DNA of 34,979 bases from JANYCO01 sp964437245 (GTDB lineage: Bacteria; Bacteroidota; Bacteroidia; Cytophagales; Cytophagaceae), in assembly GCA_964437245.1 (NCBI GenBank), contig CAYTGJ010000032.1, forward strand, positions 1 to 34,979, given 5' to 3'. The translations under genes and the position numbers were made by a program. A model generated the notes under the pieces. That model was not told the origin of the DNA. It did no database searches and saw only the letters and a list, made by a program, of their open reading frames with translations. Shown in pieces: positions 27,396 through 34,979 of the stretch. How positions within the stretch are numbered: position 1 is the first letter of the stretch; each line of letters starts with the position of its first letter.

Positions 27396-27469
27396 TGACC
27401 CCGTCTGGATTCGAACCAGAGACCTACTGCTTAGAAGGCAGTTGCTCTATCCAGCTGAGCTACGGAGTC
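27396..27469 (-). tRNA. trnR-UCU: tRNA-Arg (anticodon TCT)
   Basis: The minus strand folds into a complete 74-base cloverleaf. The acceptor pair is GACTCCG with CGGGGTC, with one T-G pair. The D arm is GCTC-AGCTGGATA-GAGC, the anticodon arm ACTGC-CTTCTAA-GCAGT, the variable loop AGGTC and the T arm TCTGG-TTCGAAT-CCAGA, with discriminator A. The loop places TCT at positions 34-36, decoding AGA arginine codons. The 3' CCA is not encoded, as is usual in this phylum. A terminator follows at 27343-27382. The AT-rich HipA-like cassette lies on its 3' side, a common site for integration of mobile DNA, but no duplicate of the tRNA end was found near 25300-25530. Confidence 0.97.
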
Positions 27470-27519
27470 ATTTTTCTTTCTTGAAGCCAGGCACTTTCAA
27501 AAAAAAGTAACCAGGCATT

Positions 27520-27560
27520 CCGGCAATTGCCGGCCCTTATATTTTTCTTAGGGCTGGCAA
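27520..27560. repeat. Overlapping palindrome and hairpin upstream of tRNA-Arg
   Basis: A perfect 14-bp palindrome (CCGGCAATTGCCGG, 27520-27533) shares seven bases with a hairpin of 11 bp with one G-T pair (27527-27537 with 27550-27560, 12-base loop). It lies between the WG-repeat stop and the tRNA. No T-tract follows directly, so it is either a transcript end or a regulatory structure. Confidence 0.55.
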
Positions 27561-27605
27561 AGGTATGTATTTTATCCAAAAAAAGAAAAAAACTCTTCAA
27601 AAAAA

Positions 27606-29651
27606 CTATTTAACCGTGCCATCCGGTTGCAAAATAAATTCCTTCCCTCCTTTATACAGCTTCCTATTCCCCTGATTATCTTCTTTGTATTCCTCATACT
27701 CGGCCGGCAAAACAGTTTTCCCCATCCGGTTGATCACCCCCCATTTTCCTTTGGTCTTCACGGCTGCCAGCTTATGATGAAACAACGCTGCCTCCTCATA
27801 CTGCGGCTTGATCTTCTCTTCCGCCGCCGGAGTGATGTAGCCCCATTTGCCGCCCTTCTTCACGGCTGCCATCCCATCACCAAAAGAATGAATTTCCTCG
27901 TACGAAAGTGCAGTTGGCTTGCCGGCTGTATTGATCAGCAAAAGGGATTTTCCATCCCGGCCAGCATACAGACCATTCCCGATATAGCCGATCTCTTTCA
28001 GCCTGGCCGAAAAGACCTCCTCTCCCTTCTCATCGATCAAGCCGAATTTCCCCTTTTGAGAAACCATCGCCGGCCACTCAGGAGCATCCGGAAAGTCAAA
28101 ACTGCTGCTCAGAAAATCGTATACAAAATCCGTCACCGGAACACCGGAAGTCCGCAGAATCGCGTACTTCCCGTTCTTTTTCACTTTCAGATACCCCGGT
28201 AAGGCAGGATTGATCTGGTCATAGTCATTCGGGACGAGCACTTTGCCCTGTGCATCGGCAATCCCTTCCTTCCCGTTTTTCACCGTCCGGAACACCACCT
28301 TATTCTGGAACTGATCATAAACGATCCCGTCGTATTCCATAGGCAGGATAAGCTTCCCGTTCACATCAAGCAATCCCGTCTTCCCTCCGTTCGCCACCAT
28401 CGCATATCCCTTCTCATAAGATTGTGCCGCATCAAAAGGCCCTGCTGCCATGTACGACCTTGCGGCAGGATTGTAATATGAAAACTTCCCGGCCTTTTTA
28501 ACCCTTATCGCATAAATGGTATCTTCGGTATAGATCTTTTCGAACGCTTCCTCTGAAAGCTTCTTCAGGTTAAAATCATAGAAATAAGTGCTATTCCCCT
28601 GGGTAATGGCGTAATAATTTCCTTTCCCGACAGCAATATGATCGTATTCAGGCTTCAGCAGAAATTTATTGGTATAATCGATCACTCCCCATTTGGAACC
28701 TTTCTTCACCGCAGCCTGCTTACTCTTAAACGACCGGGCTTCCTCATAAGCAGGTTTGATGTATACCTTGCCCAACTTATTGCAATACCCATACAAGCCG
28801 TTTTGCCTGATCAAAAAGAACCCCTCCTGAAATGGACCGATCTCCTCATATTCTACCGCCAGGATTTTCTTGCCCTGCAAACCATACAATCCCCACTTGC
28901 CACCTTTCTGGACCTGCAACAGCTCTTCGGTTTTCATAAAAATAGTATCAAACTCGGGATTAATGATCGTTTTGCCAAGATCGTTGAATACCCCCCATTT
29001 TCCTTTCTGCTCAAAGACAATGTCATGAGGAGCGATCTTCTTCACCCTCGTCAGCTCCAGGGGTAACAAATAACCGCAGTTGACATGATTAAGTACTCCA
29101 AAGGTCTTGTCGACCTGTACCAGAGAAGCATTGAGCGACATCACCTGCACCAGCTTAAACTGAGGCGGACAGGCAAACGTATTTCGTTCCTCATTAAACA
29201 AACCCCATACCTGGTCCTTTTTTACCCAGGCCAGCTCAGAATTGGCGATCGGATTAATTTCGGCAAACTGAGGAGCCTGGAAAACCTGTCCCTTCGCCCC
29301 TATCAATCCCCAAAGTCCTTTTTGCATCCCCCAAACCTTGCCATTCCTGAAATCGGTGAGTTTTTCATAACTACACTGAAGAATAACATTTCCTTCACAA
29401 TCGATCACTCCGCTCAAAGTCCCTTTTTGTACAATAGCCTTACGTTCTATAAAAGGTGAAACTTTGGTATAAATAGGTTCGATGACCCACTGCCCGAAAA
29501 GATCCGCATATCCCCAGCTCTTTCTCTCTGCCGAATACTTAGGAATAAGATCGTCCGGACACCCTGACCCTTTCTGAGCTACCACGTTGCTGTACAATAA
29601 GATAAAGATCAGACCTGCCAAGACTGACACACAAGATTTGAATTGATTCAT
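27606..29651 (-). CDS. Exported WG-repeat protein
   Basis: 681 residues from the ATG at 29651, which begins the signal peptide (MNQFKSCVSVLAGLIFILLYSNVVAQ); an upstream in-frame ATG at 29711 would add a poor extension. About 15 tandem WG-type repeats of 40-50 residues fill the protein: WGYADLFGQWVIEPIY, WGLIGAKGQVFQAP, WGVFNDLGKTIINPEFD, YGYCNKLGKVYIKPAYEEA, FGLIDEKGEEVFS, WGYITPAAEEKIKPQYEEA. Several middle units have lost the WG pair (FSYYN, TGLLD, EGIAD). WG repeats (KWG family) form beta-rich scaffolds of unknown ligand, often exported in Bacteroidota. There is no T9SS sorting domain, so it probably stays in the periplasm. No enzymatic motif is visible. Confidence 0.92.
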   Translation of the reverse strand: MNQFKSCVSVLAGLIFILLYSNVVAQKGSGCPDDLIPKYSAERKSWGYADLFGQWVIEPIYTKVSPFIERKAIVQKGTLSGVIDCEGNVILQCSYEKLTDFRNGKVWGMQKGLWGLIGAKGQVFQAPQFAEINPIANSELAWVKKDQVWGLFNEERNTFACPPQFKLVQVMSLNASLVQVDKTFGVLNHVNCGYLLPLELTRVKKIAPHDIVFEQKGKWGVFNDLGKTIINPEFDTIFMKTEELLQVQKGGKWGLYGLQGKKILAVEYEEIGPFQEGFFLIRQNGLYGYCNKLGKVYIKPAYEEARSFKSKQAAVKKGSKWGVIDYTNKFLLKPEYDHIAVGKGNYYAITQGNSTYFYDFNLKKLSEEAFEKIYTEDTIYAIRVKKAGKFSYYNPAARSYMAAGPFDAAQSYEKGYAMVANGGKTGLLDVNGKLILPMEYDGIVYDQFQNKVVFRTVKNGKEGIADAQGKVLVPNDYDQINPALPGYLKVKKNGKYAILRTSGVPVTDFVYDFLSSSFDFPDAPEWPAMVSQKGKFGLIDEKGEEVFSARLKEIGYIGNGLYAGRDGKSLLLINTAGKPTALSYEEIHSFGDGMAAVKKGGKWGYITPAAEEKIKPQYEEAALFHHKLAAVKTKGKWGVINRMGKTVLPAEYEEYKEDNQGNRKLYKGGKEFILQPDGTVK

Positions 29652-29666
29652 AAAAATTAAATTTTT

Positions 29667-29697
29667 CAAATTTATATATTTACCGCTAGCTCTCCAA
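29667..29697 (-). promoter_or_regulatory. Promoter of the WG-repeat gene
   Basis: On the minus strand TTG (29697-29695), a 20-base spacer and TAAATTTG (29674-29667) match the Bacteroidota -33/-7 pattern. The predicted start of transcription leaves only about 10 bases before the ATG at 29651, an unusually short leader. Confidence 0.4.
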
Positions 29698-29999
29698 TTT
29701 ATAATATCCACTCATAGGGAAAGAACAAAACTCCCGCCAGCAATTGCTTCCTTCCAGAATGCCAGACTCCACATATCTCTATAATGCCCTTCCCGTTATT
29801 TCGATACAGACGGAGGCAGGAATTTCTCCCACCTATCTTAATCTCTTGTATCTTGAATTGGACATACGGAAATCATAGTAAAATCAATCCGGAACAGTCT
29901 AAAAACTTAAAATACCACACTTCAAGCCACTCTTTTGGAATTCCCGCAACTTTGTGAATAAAAATAGCTGATCAATATCAAGTGCAAAGTGGAAATATC

Positions 30000-30071
30000 A
30001 GGGCTATTTAAATCAAAATAGTGCTTTTTAAAAGTAAAAAACAGGAGCTTCAAAGTTGATTTTTCAGCCCT
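30000..30071. repeat. Interrupted inverted repeat in the divergent region
   Basis: AGGGCT (30000-30005) pairs with AGCCCT (30066-30071), and AATCAA (30011-30016) with TTGATT (30056-30061). This forms a two-part stem with a small internal loop and a 39-base AT-rich apical loop. It lies about 170 bases upstream of the giant beta-helix gene and could be a leader structure or chance. Confidence 0.35.
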
Positions 30072-30240
30072 ACAAGGACCTATAATAATACTTAAGCGTA
30101 AAAAATAACCATACGCATATTAAAAATATGAAAAAATATTGTCTTTTTATAAACATTTCAAGTAGCTATTTAGTATAGTCTTTTATATTAGAGACAAGCA
30201 GGAAGAAACCGGCTTAATTACCAACTACTATCTAAACGTT

Positions 30241-33200
30241 ATGAAAAAAGCAACCCATAACATTCTCTCTAAAACATACCTGGTCATGCTGCTTTTACTG
30301 ACCAATTTACACTCCAACGCAGCTATTTTTACGGTGGATAACCTCAACGACCTGGATGATATGGCAGGATACACGCCAGGAGACCTGACCAATTCCCTGC
30401 GCAAATGCATCCGGCTGGCCAATACCACCCCCGGAGCCGATGATATTAACTTTAACATCCCGGGCGCAGGTCCCTTTACCATCAATCTTACAGGAACCTT
30501 GCCGGCGCTGACCGAGCAGGTCTCCATCAACGGACTTTCCCAACCCGGAGCAGCGGCAGGGAATTTAATGATCGAACTAAACGGCACCCTGGCCTTCAAC
30601 GGACTGCATTTTGATTTCGGATCCAACGGAAGCGCGCTGACAGGCCTTACGGTCAACCGCTCGAACCGTGGGATCTTCATGACCAGGGTGATGAACATCA
30701 CCGTCACCGCTTGTCATATCGGCACCGATATCACCGGAACCGTAGCTCGACCGTGTATCTGGAACGGAATGGAACTCGACGACGCAGACAACATCCTGAT
30801 CGGGGGAACTGCCGGGATCAATACCCGCAACATTATTTCAGGAAACAACGAAGCCGGTCTGCGGATCCAGGGAGGCTCTACCGGCAACACGATCCTGGGA
30901 AATTACATAGGAGTGGATGCCACCGGAAACAATGCCATGGGCAACGGATGGTACGGAGTATTTCTCCTGCCCGGCAGCCATAATACTACCGTCGGAAACG
31001 GACTGGCTGGAGGAGGCAATGTCATCACCGCTTCCGGACGTCATGGACTGGCTTTTGAAGGAGCTGAAAATGGGATTGTGAAAGGAAACAATATTGGGGT
31101 CGGGGCAAATGGCACCACCGTACTGCCCAATGCCTGGTCAGGAATATCACTGGAAGCCGGCAGCCATACCGTAACCATCGGCGGCACCAGTCCGGAAGAA
31201 CGGAACATCGTCTCCGGGAATAACCAAAACGGGATCGCATTCAACAACTCCAACAGTGGAACCGTAACCGGAAACTTCATCGGAACCGACCTCACCGGTA
31301 CGCTGGACAACGGAAACATCGATTGCGGGATCCGCCTGGACAACCTCTCCTACTCCACCACTATCAACCATAACCTGATCTCCGGAAACAATCAAAGCGG
31401 GGTCCTGATCATCAACTCTGCAGGAGGGATCCTGCGCGGAAACACCATAGGCCTGGCACTCGACGGGAATGCCCTTCTACCCAACGGAGCACGCGGGATC
31501 TCGGTAGAAAACGGGAGTAATAATACCCAGATCGGCGGAACTGCTCTGGCCGACAGGAACATCGTATCCGGGAATCTCCAGGCCGGAATCTGCTTCAACA
31601 ACTCTACCGGAGGTTCCATACAAGGAACCTATGTAGGAACCGACCTCACCGGACTGCTTGACAGAGGCAACGGACAACTGGGAATTTTCGTGGACAACGC
31701 CTCACACAATACGACCATTGGAGCAGGAACACCCGGAAGCGGGAATATTGTTTCGGGAAACTCCGAACACGGGATTCTCGTCATCAACTCCACCGACGCG
31801 ATCGTCAAAGGAAATATCATCGGGCTGGGAGCCGATGGTGCTACTGCGATCCCTAACAACTACAACGGCCTTGCCTGCGAAAACAATTCTCACCGTCCGG
31901 TCATAGGGGGTGCTACCGCCTCCGAACGAAACATCATCGCCTCCAACGGTCAAAGCGGGATCGTGATCAACAACTCTACCGACCCCGTGATCAAAGGAAA
32001 TTATGTAGGGACCGACGCCACCGGTTCCATCGCCAGAGGCAACGGGCAGGGAGGCATCAGGATACTTCCCAACAGTCACAATCCTGTCATCGGAGGAAGT
32101 ACTGCCGCCGAGGGAAACCTGATCTCCAACAACGGATGGGCCGGGGTCTTCATCGAAAACTCTACTGCTGCCGAGATCAAAGCAAACATCATCGGACTGG
32201 CACTCGACAAAACCGCTGCCATGGGCAACAACGAACATGGAATCATTTTAGTAGTAAACTGTCACAATGCAGTCATCGGAGGAATTATTCCGGAAGAACG
32301 GAACTATGTTTCCTCCAACGGGCAGGACGGGATCTTTTTCTCACAGTCCAATGCCGGTACACTGCTCAACAATTATATAGGAACAGACGGTACAGGCCTC
32401 CTGAACAGAGGCAATACCGGGAATGGTCTTAACATCACCCAAAGCACTGATCTGATCATTGGCGGAGCCACCGTTACCTCCCGGAACATCCTTTCCGCAA
32501 ACGGAGGGAACGGAATAAGGATCAGTACCAACTCGCACGACGCGGTGATCAAAGGAAACTATGTAGGAGTAGGATCCGACGGAAGTACTGCACTGGGCAA
32601 CTGGGACAACGGGATTTATGCCGGAGACTCCTCCAACCAACTGATCGTAGGAGGTCCTTCACCGGCCGAACGGAACATCCTTTCCGGCAACGGAGTTTCC
32701 TCCGTAGGCGATGGATTCCGGACAGAAAGCTGTGCCAGACATCTCATACAAGGAAACTATTGCGGGATAGATGCTTCCGGAACGATCATCGTCGGAAACG
32801 CCTGGGCCGGGATCTCCCTCAACGAATCCGTACACTGCACCGTTGGAGGCACAGGTCCTTCAGAGGGCAACGTATGCTCCGGAAATCTCAACGAAGGCAT
32901 CTATTTCAGAAATGCGGAGTACACAACCTTTATCGGAAATTATATAGGGACCGACCCGACCGGGACTCTTCCCATGGGCAACGAAGACTGGGGGATCAAC
33001 GTCCGGGCCGCCAGCCTGCACAACAGGATCGGAGGCTCCCTGGCGGAAGCCAATACCATTGCCTACAACCGGAATATCGGGGGCGATGGAACAGGGGTAT
33101 TTGTAGAGGGCAGCGCTCAATTCAATACCATCACATTCAACAAGATCTTCTGCAACGCAGGCCTGGGGATCGACCTCATCGGCACGGCCAACGAATCCAT

Positions 33201-33996
33201 TCTCAAACCGGTACTCTCCTCTTCTACCGACAACGAACTAAGCGGTACAGGAAGTACTGATGGCAACGTCATTCACATATACCGGAACAATACAACCGGC
33301 ACAGGATGTGATTGTGAAGGAGAAGAATACCTCGGAACAACCACTGTAAGCGGGGGAACCTGGACTTTCAGCCATGGGTTGGGCCTGTCAGTAGCCGCCG
33401 CCGGTACACTGACCGCCACCGAAGGAGGAAGCACCTCTGAATTTGCCGATTGTATCATCCCTTTACCGGTCAGTCTTCTGCACTTCACCGTCACCAGACT
33501 GAATCCAAATACCGCCCTGCTGGAATGGGCCACGGTCTTTGAAAAGAACAACGATTATTTTATCGTGGAGAGAAGTGCCGACGGCATTCATTACGAAACC
33601 ATCGGGATCGTACAGGGAGCAGGAAATTCCCAGGCCCTTCTATCCTACTCCTTCACTGACAGCGATCCGTTTCCAGGCATAAATTATTACCGGCTAAAAC
33701 AAGTCGACTATGATACCCGGTATGAATACAGCGGCATCAGAACGATCCGTTTCGGAGAAGCAGCACTGTCTTTTCTACAGAACGGAAGCAGCTATTACAT
33801 CGTCTCTCATTTCGACGACCTCACTAAAATACAATACGAACTCTATTCCCTGGAAGGAAAAAATGTAAAACAAGGAAGCTTTGAAACCCGTAAAGAGAAG
33901 TATGAATTGCTGCTGCCGGGATTGCCTTCTGCCGTTTATTTCATTAAAATTCAGGGAGGAGAAACAGTGATCTCCGAAAAACTTCTGGTAAAATAG
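30241..33996 (+). CDS. Giant right-handed beta-helix protein with T9SS type-A sorting domain
   Basis: 1251 residues. A signal peptide (residues 1-28, MKKATHNILSKTYLVMLLLL) precedes FTVDNLNDLDD, LTNSLRKCIRLAN and DDINFNIPG, the usual opening of such proteins. Residues about 150-990 hold a dozen or so units of about 65-70 residues built from IGGTxxxERNIISGN, NGxxGIxxxNS, IKGNYIGTDxTGT and GNGxxGIxL. Together they form a long parallel beta-helix. After about 1040 comes the module LPVSLLHFTVTRL, LLEWATVFEKNNDYFIVERS and YYRLKQVDYD, also seen in the 11196-13037 protein, and then a type-A sorting domain (YELYSLEGKNV, LPSAVYFIKI, ISEKLLVK). It is probably a surface protein, perhaps a polysaccharide binder; no catalytic residues can be assigned. 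The gene is visibly more GC-rich than its flanks. Long antisense frames within it are shadows of the repeat. Confidence 0.92.
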   Translation: MKKATHNILSKTYLVMLLLLTNLHSNAAIFTVDNLNDLDDMAGYTPGDLTNSLRKCIRLANTTPGADDINFNIPGAGPFTINLTGTLPALTEQVSINGLSQPGAAAGNLMIELNGTLAFNGLHFDFGSNGSALTGLTVNRSNRGIFMTRVMNITVTACHIGTDITGTVARPCIWNGMELDDADNILIGGTAGINTRNIISGNNEAGLRIQGGSTGNTILGNYIGVDATGNNAMGNGWYGVFLLPGSHNTTVGNGLAGGGNVITASGRHGLAFEGAENGIVKGNNIGVGANGTTVLPNAWSGISLEAGSHTVTIGGTSPEERNIVSGNNQNGIAFNNSNSGTVTGNFIGTDLTGTLDNGNIDCGIRLDNLSYSTTINHNLISGNNQSGVLIINSAGGILRGNTIGLALDGNALLPNGARGISVENGSNNTQIGGTALADRNIVSGNLQAGICFNNSTGGSIQGTYVGTDLTGLLDRGNGQLGIFVDNASHNTTIGAGTPGSGNIVSGNSEHGILVINSTDAIVKGNIIGLGADGATAIPNNYNGLACENNSHRPVIGGATASERNIIASNGQSGIVINNSTDPVIKGNYVGTDATGSIARGNGQGGIRILPNSHNPVIGGSTAAEGNLISNNGWAGVFIENSTAAEIKANIIGLALDKTAAMGNNEHGIILVVNCHNAVIGGIIPEERNYVSSNGQDGIFFSQSNAGTLLNNYIGTDGTGLLNRGNTGNGLNITQSTDLIIGGATVTSRNILSANGGNGIRISTNSHDAVIKGNYVGVGSDGSTALGNWDNGIYAGDSSNQLIVGGPSPAERNILSGNGVSSVGDGFRTESCARHLIQGNYCGIDASGTIIVGNAWAGISLNESVHCTVGGTGPSEGNVCSGNLNEGIYFRNAEYTTFIGNYIGTDPTGTLPMGNEDWGINVRAASLHNRIGGSLAEANTIAYNRNIGGDGTGVFVEGSAQFNTITFNKIFCNAGLGIDLIGTANESILKPVLSSSTDNELSGTGSTDGNVIHIYRNNTTGTGCDCEGEEYLGTTTVSGGTWTFSHGLGLSVAAAGTLTATEGGSTSEFADCIIPLPVSLLHFTVTRLNPNTALLEWATVFEKNNDYFIVERSADGIHYETIGIVQGAGNSQALLSYSFTDSDPFPGINYYRLKQVDYDTRYEYSGIRTIRFGEAALSFLQNGSSYYIVSHFDDLTKIQYELYSLEGKNVKQGSFETRKEKYELLLPGLPSAVYFIKIQGGETVISEKLLVK

Positions 33997-34038
33997 TACC
34001 TCTGCGCAATACATACTGAATGATCTAATTATTAATTC

Positions 34039-34979
34039 ATGAGAATACACAAATACCGGATTTTTATTTTCATACTATGGCTGATCTCCTTCAACGCAGC
34101 AGCCGAAAAAACAATTATCTTAAATGACACAGACGATTTCCAGGTAATCACCAACGAATACCTGGAAATCCTGGAAGACACCACCGGAAGACTGACGATT
34201 GAAGACATGACCAATCCCGCTGTCATCAGCCGGTTTTACGCTGCCAGCAGAAACTATGCGCTGAACGAACACGTAGGTTCTGTATATTGGGCACGGTTCA
34301 AAATAAATAACCTTTCGGGAAGAAATAGAAAATGGCTGCTGGAGATCCTCGACTCACGCCAGAACGATATCCAGCTTTACCAGCTTGACCATGACAAAAA
34401 ATTTGTGTTTACCAAAGCAGGGATCAACGGCAGTTTTCGAAACAGGGAATACGAACATAAAAATTTCATATTTGAAATAGCACCGGATCAGACTACCCAG
34501 TATTATTACCTTCGCATTAAGTCCGATGCCCGGACCAGCTTTCTCATCAAGATCAGTACCTCTAAGTTCATCCTGGAATACGGACTGAACGAATACTACC
34601 TGCTTGGCCTGTATTACGGAATACTTTCCATGATGGCCATATACAGTCTATTTGTATTCTTCATGATCCGGGAACGGGTCTATCTGTACTACCTGATCTA
34701 CATCATCACCTGGATGTACAGCTCCATGCTTGCCGATGGTACCGGTTTTCAGTATATCTGGCCCGACATCCCGTTGCTTTCCAAAATCGGGATCTACATC
34801 TCCCGGCCATTGCTCCTTACGGTATTTGTATTCTACTCCCTGGAATTCCTGAAAAATCCTGAGGGCAATCAGCTCGAAAAGAAATATGTATTGTACTCTC
34901 TGGCACTCTACCTGCTGCTATACCCAATCCAGTTCATATTTGATCTTGCCCTGATCCACAATACATATTTCTTTTCGAG
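34039..34979 (+). CDS. 7TM-DISM membrane sensor (truncated at the window edge)
   Basis: 313 residues are visible. A signal peptide (MRIHKYRIFIFILWLISFNAAA) is followed by an extracellular 7TMR-DISMED2-type beta domain (ILEDTTGRLTIEDM, GSVYWARFKINNLSG, KWLLEILDSRQNDIQLYQ, YYYLRIKSDARTSF). The 7TMR-DISM membrane region follows (YYLLGLYYGILSMMAIYSLFVFFMI, VYLYYLIYIITWMYSS, LLLTVFVFYSLEFL, YVLYSLALYLLLYPIQFIF). Such proteins usually continue into a histidine kinase, a LytTR domain or a GGDEF output domain, which lies outside the window. The extracellular domain is thought to bind carbohydrate or other small ligands. It begins 42 bases after the giant beta-helix gene on the same strand, so the two may be transcribed together and linked in function. 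Confidence 0.9.
   Translation, partial: MRIHKYRIFIFILWLISFNAAAEKTIILNDTDDFQVITNEYLEILEDTTGRLTIEDMTNPAVISRFYAASRNYALNEHVGSVYWARFKINNLSGRNRKWLLEILDSRQNDIQLYQLDHDKKFVFTKAGINGSFRNREYEHKNFIFEIAPDQTTQYYYLRIKSDARTSFLIKISTSKFILEYGLNEYYLLGLYYGILSMMAIYSLFVFFMIRERVYLYYLIYIITWMYSSMLADGTGFQYIWPDIPLLSKIGIYISRPLLLTVFVFYSLEFLKNPEGNQLEKKYVLYSLALYLLLYPIQFIFDLALIHNTYFFS

Larger units (their letters stand above)
29652..30240. other. AT-rich divergent intergenic region
   Basis: About 590 bases between the WG-repeat gene (minus) and the giant beta-helix gene (plus). It has a promoter for the WG gene at its left end and an interrupted inverted repeat near 30000-30071. No plausible coding sequence or exact TAnnTTTG for the plus-strand gene was found. 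Confidence 0.6.

Noticed and set aside
27269..27484. Plus-strand reading frame across tRNA-Arg
   Set aside because: It is simply the antisense translation of the tRNA and its terminator.
31041..31343. Long minus-strand reading frames inside the giant beta-helix gene
   Set aside because: They repeat with the period of the sense repeats, have no natural N-termini or domains, and the plus-strand product is clearly real.
30800..33000. Regular DNA repeats that might suggest a CRISPR array
   Set aside because: The repeats are imperfect, about 200 bases long, in frame and encode beta-helix units; there are no spacers or cas genes.

Overview
The window comes from a member of the Bacteroidota, most likely a gliding or environmental Cytophagales/Chitinophagales-type bacterium rather than a gut Bacteroides. 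The evidence is several secreted proteins with type IX secretion (T9SS) C-terminal sorting domains of types A and B, a PorP/SprF-family protein, an ELWxxDGT/GEVED adhesin-like protein, WG repeats, LytS/LytTR two-component pairs, a DUF4374 lipoprotein, TAnnTTTG-type -7 promoter elements and few Shine-Dalgarno sequences. Species cannot be named from the sequence. Two runs of ten Ns (2728-2737 and 6188-6197) are assembly joins. The first artificially breaks one gene.

Layout. 1-176: start of a DUF1287 gene (minus). 318-8183 (minus): apparent three-gene operon of an ELWxxDGT/GEVED type-B T9SS cargo, a PorP/SprF protein and a large TPR-CHAT (caspase-like) protein, with an AraC-type regulator just upstream (8282-9145). 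9346-13037 (minus): two more T9SS cargos, a seven-repeat propeller (type B) and a beta-helix protein (type A). 13480-17283 (plus): propeller/Y_Y_Y sensor kinase and LytTR regulator. 17560-18042: small lipoprotein. 18381-20128 (minus): second LytTR regulator/kinase pair, divergent from 20303-25288 (plus), which encodes a TonB receptor, a DUF4374 lipoprotein and a PepSY membrane protein in the order of the XusABC xenosiderophore system. 25535-27270 (minus): AT-rich two-gene cassette of a HipA-like kinase and a DUF3037 protein, just 3' of tRNA-Arg(UCU) (27396-27469). 27606-29651 (minus): exported WG-repeat protein. 30241-33996 (plus): giant beta-helix T9SS cargo. 34039-end: truncated 7TM-DISM sensor.

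How the parts may work together. Much of the window concerns the cell surface: T9SS cargos, one with its own PorP/SprF partner, sit among membrane sensors that could control them. The Xus-like genes form a plausible complete route for ferric xenosiderophores (outer-membrane receptor, surface lipoprotein, inner-membrane reductase), with a divergent two-component pair as candidate regulator. The HipA-like/DUF3037 cassette looks acquired: its base composition is unlike its flanks, it is compact, and it lies at a tRNA 3' side. The best candidates for undescribed biology are this cassette and the cargo-PorP-CHAT operon.
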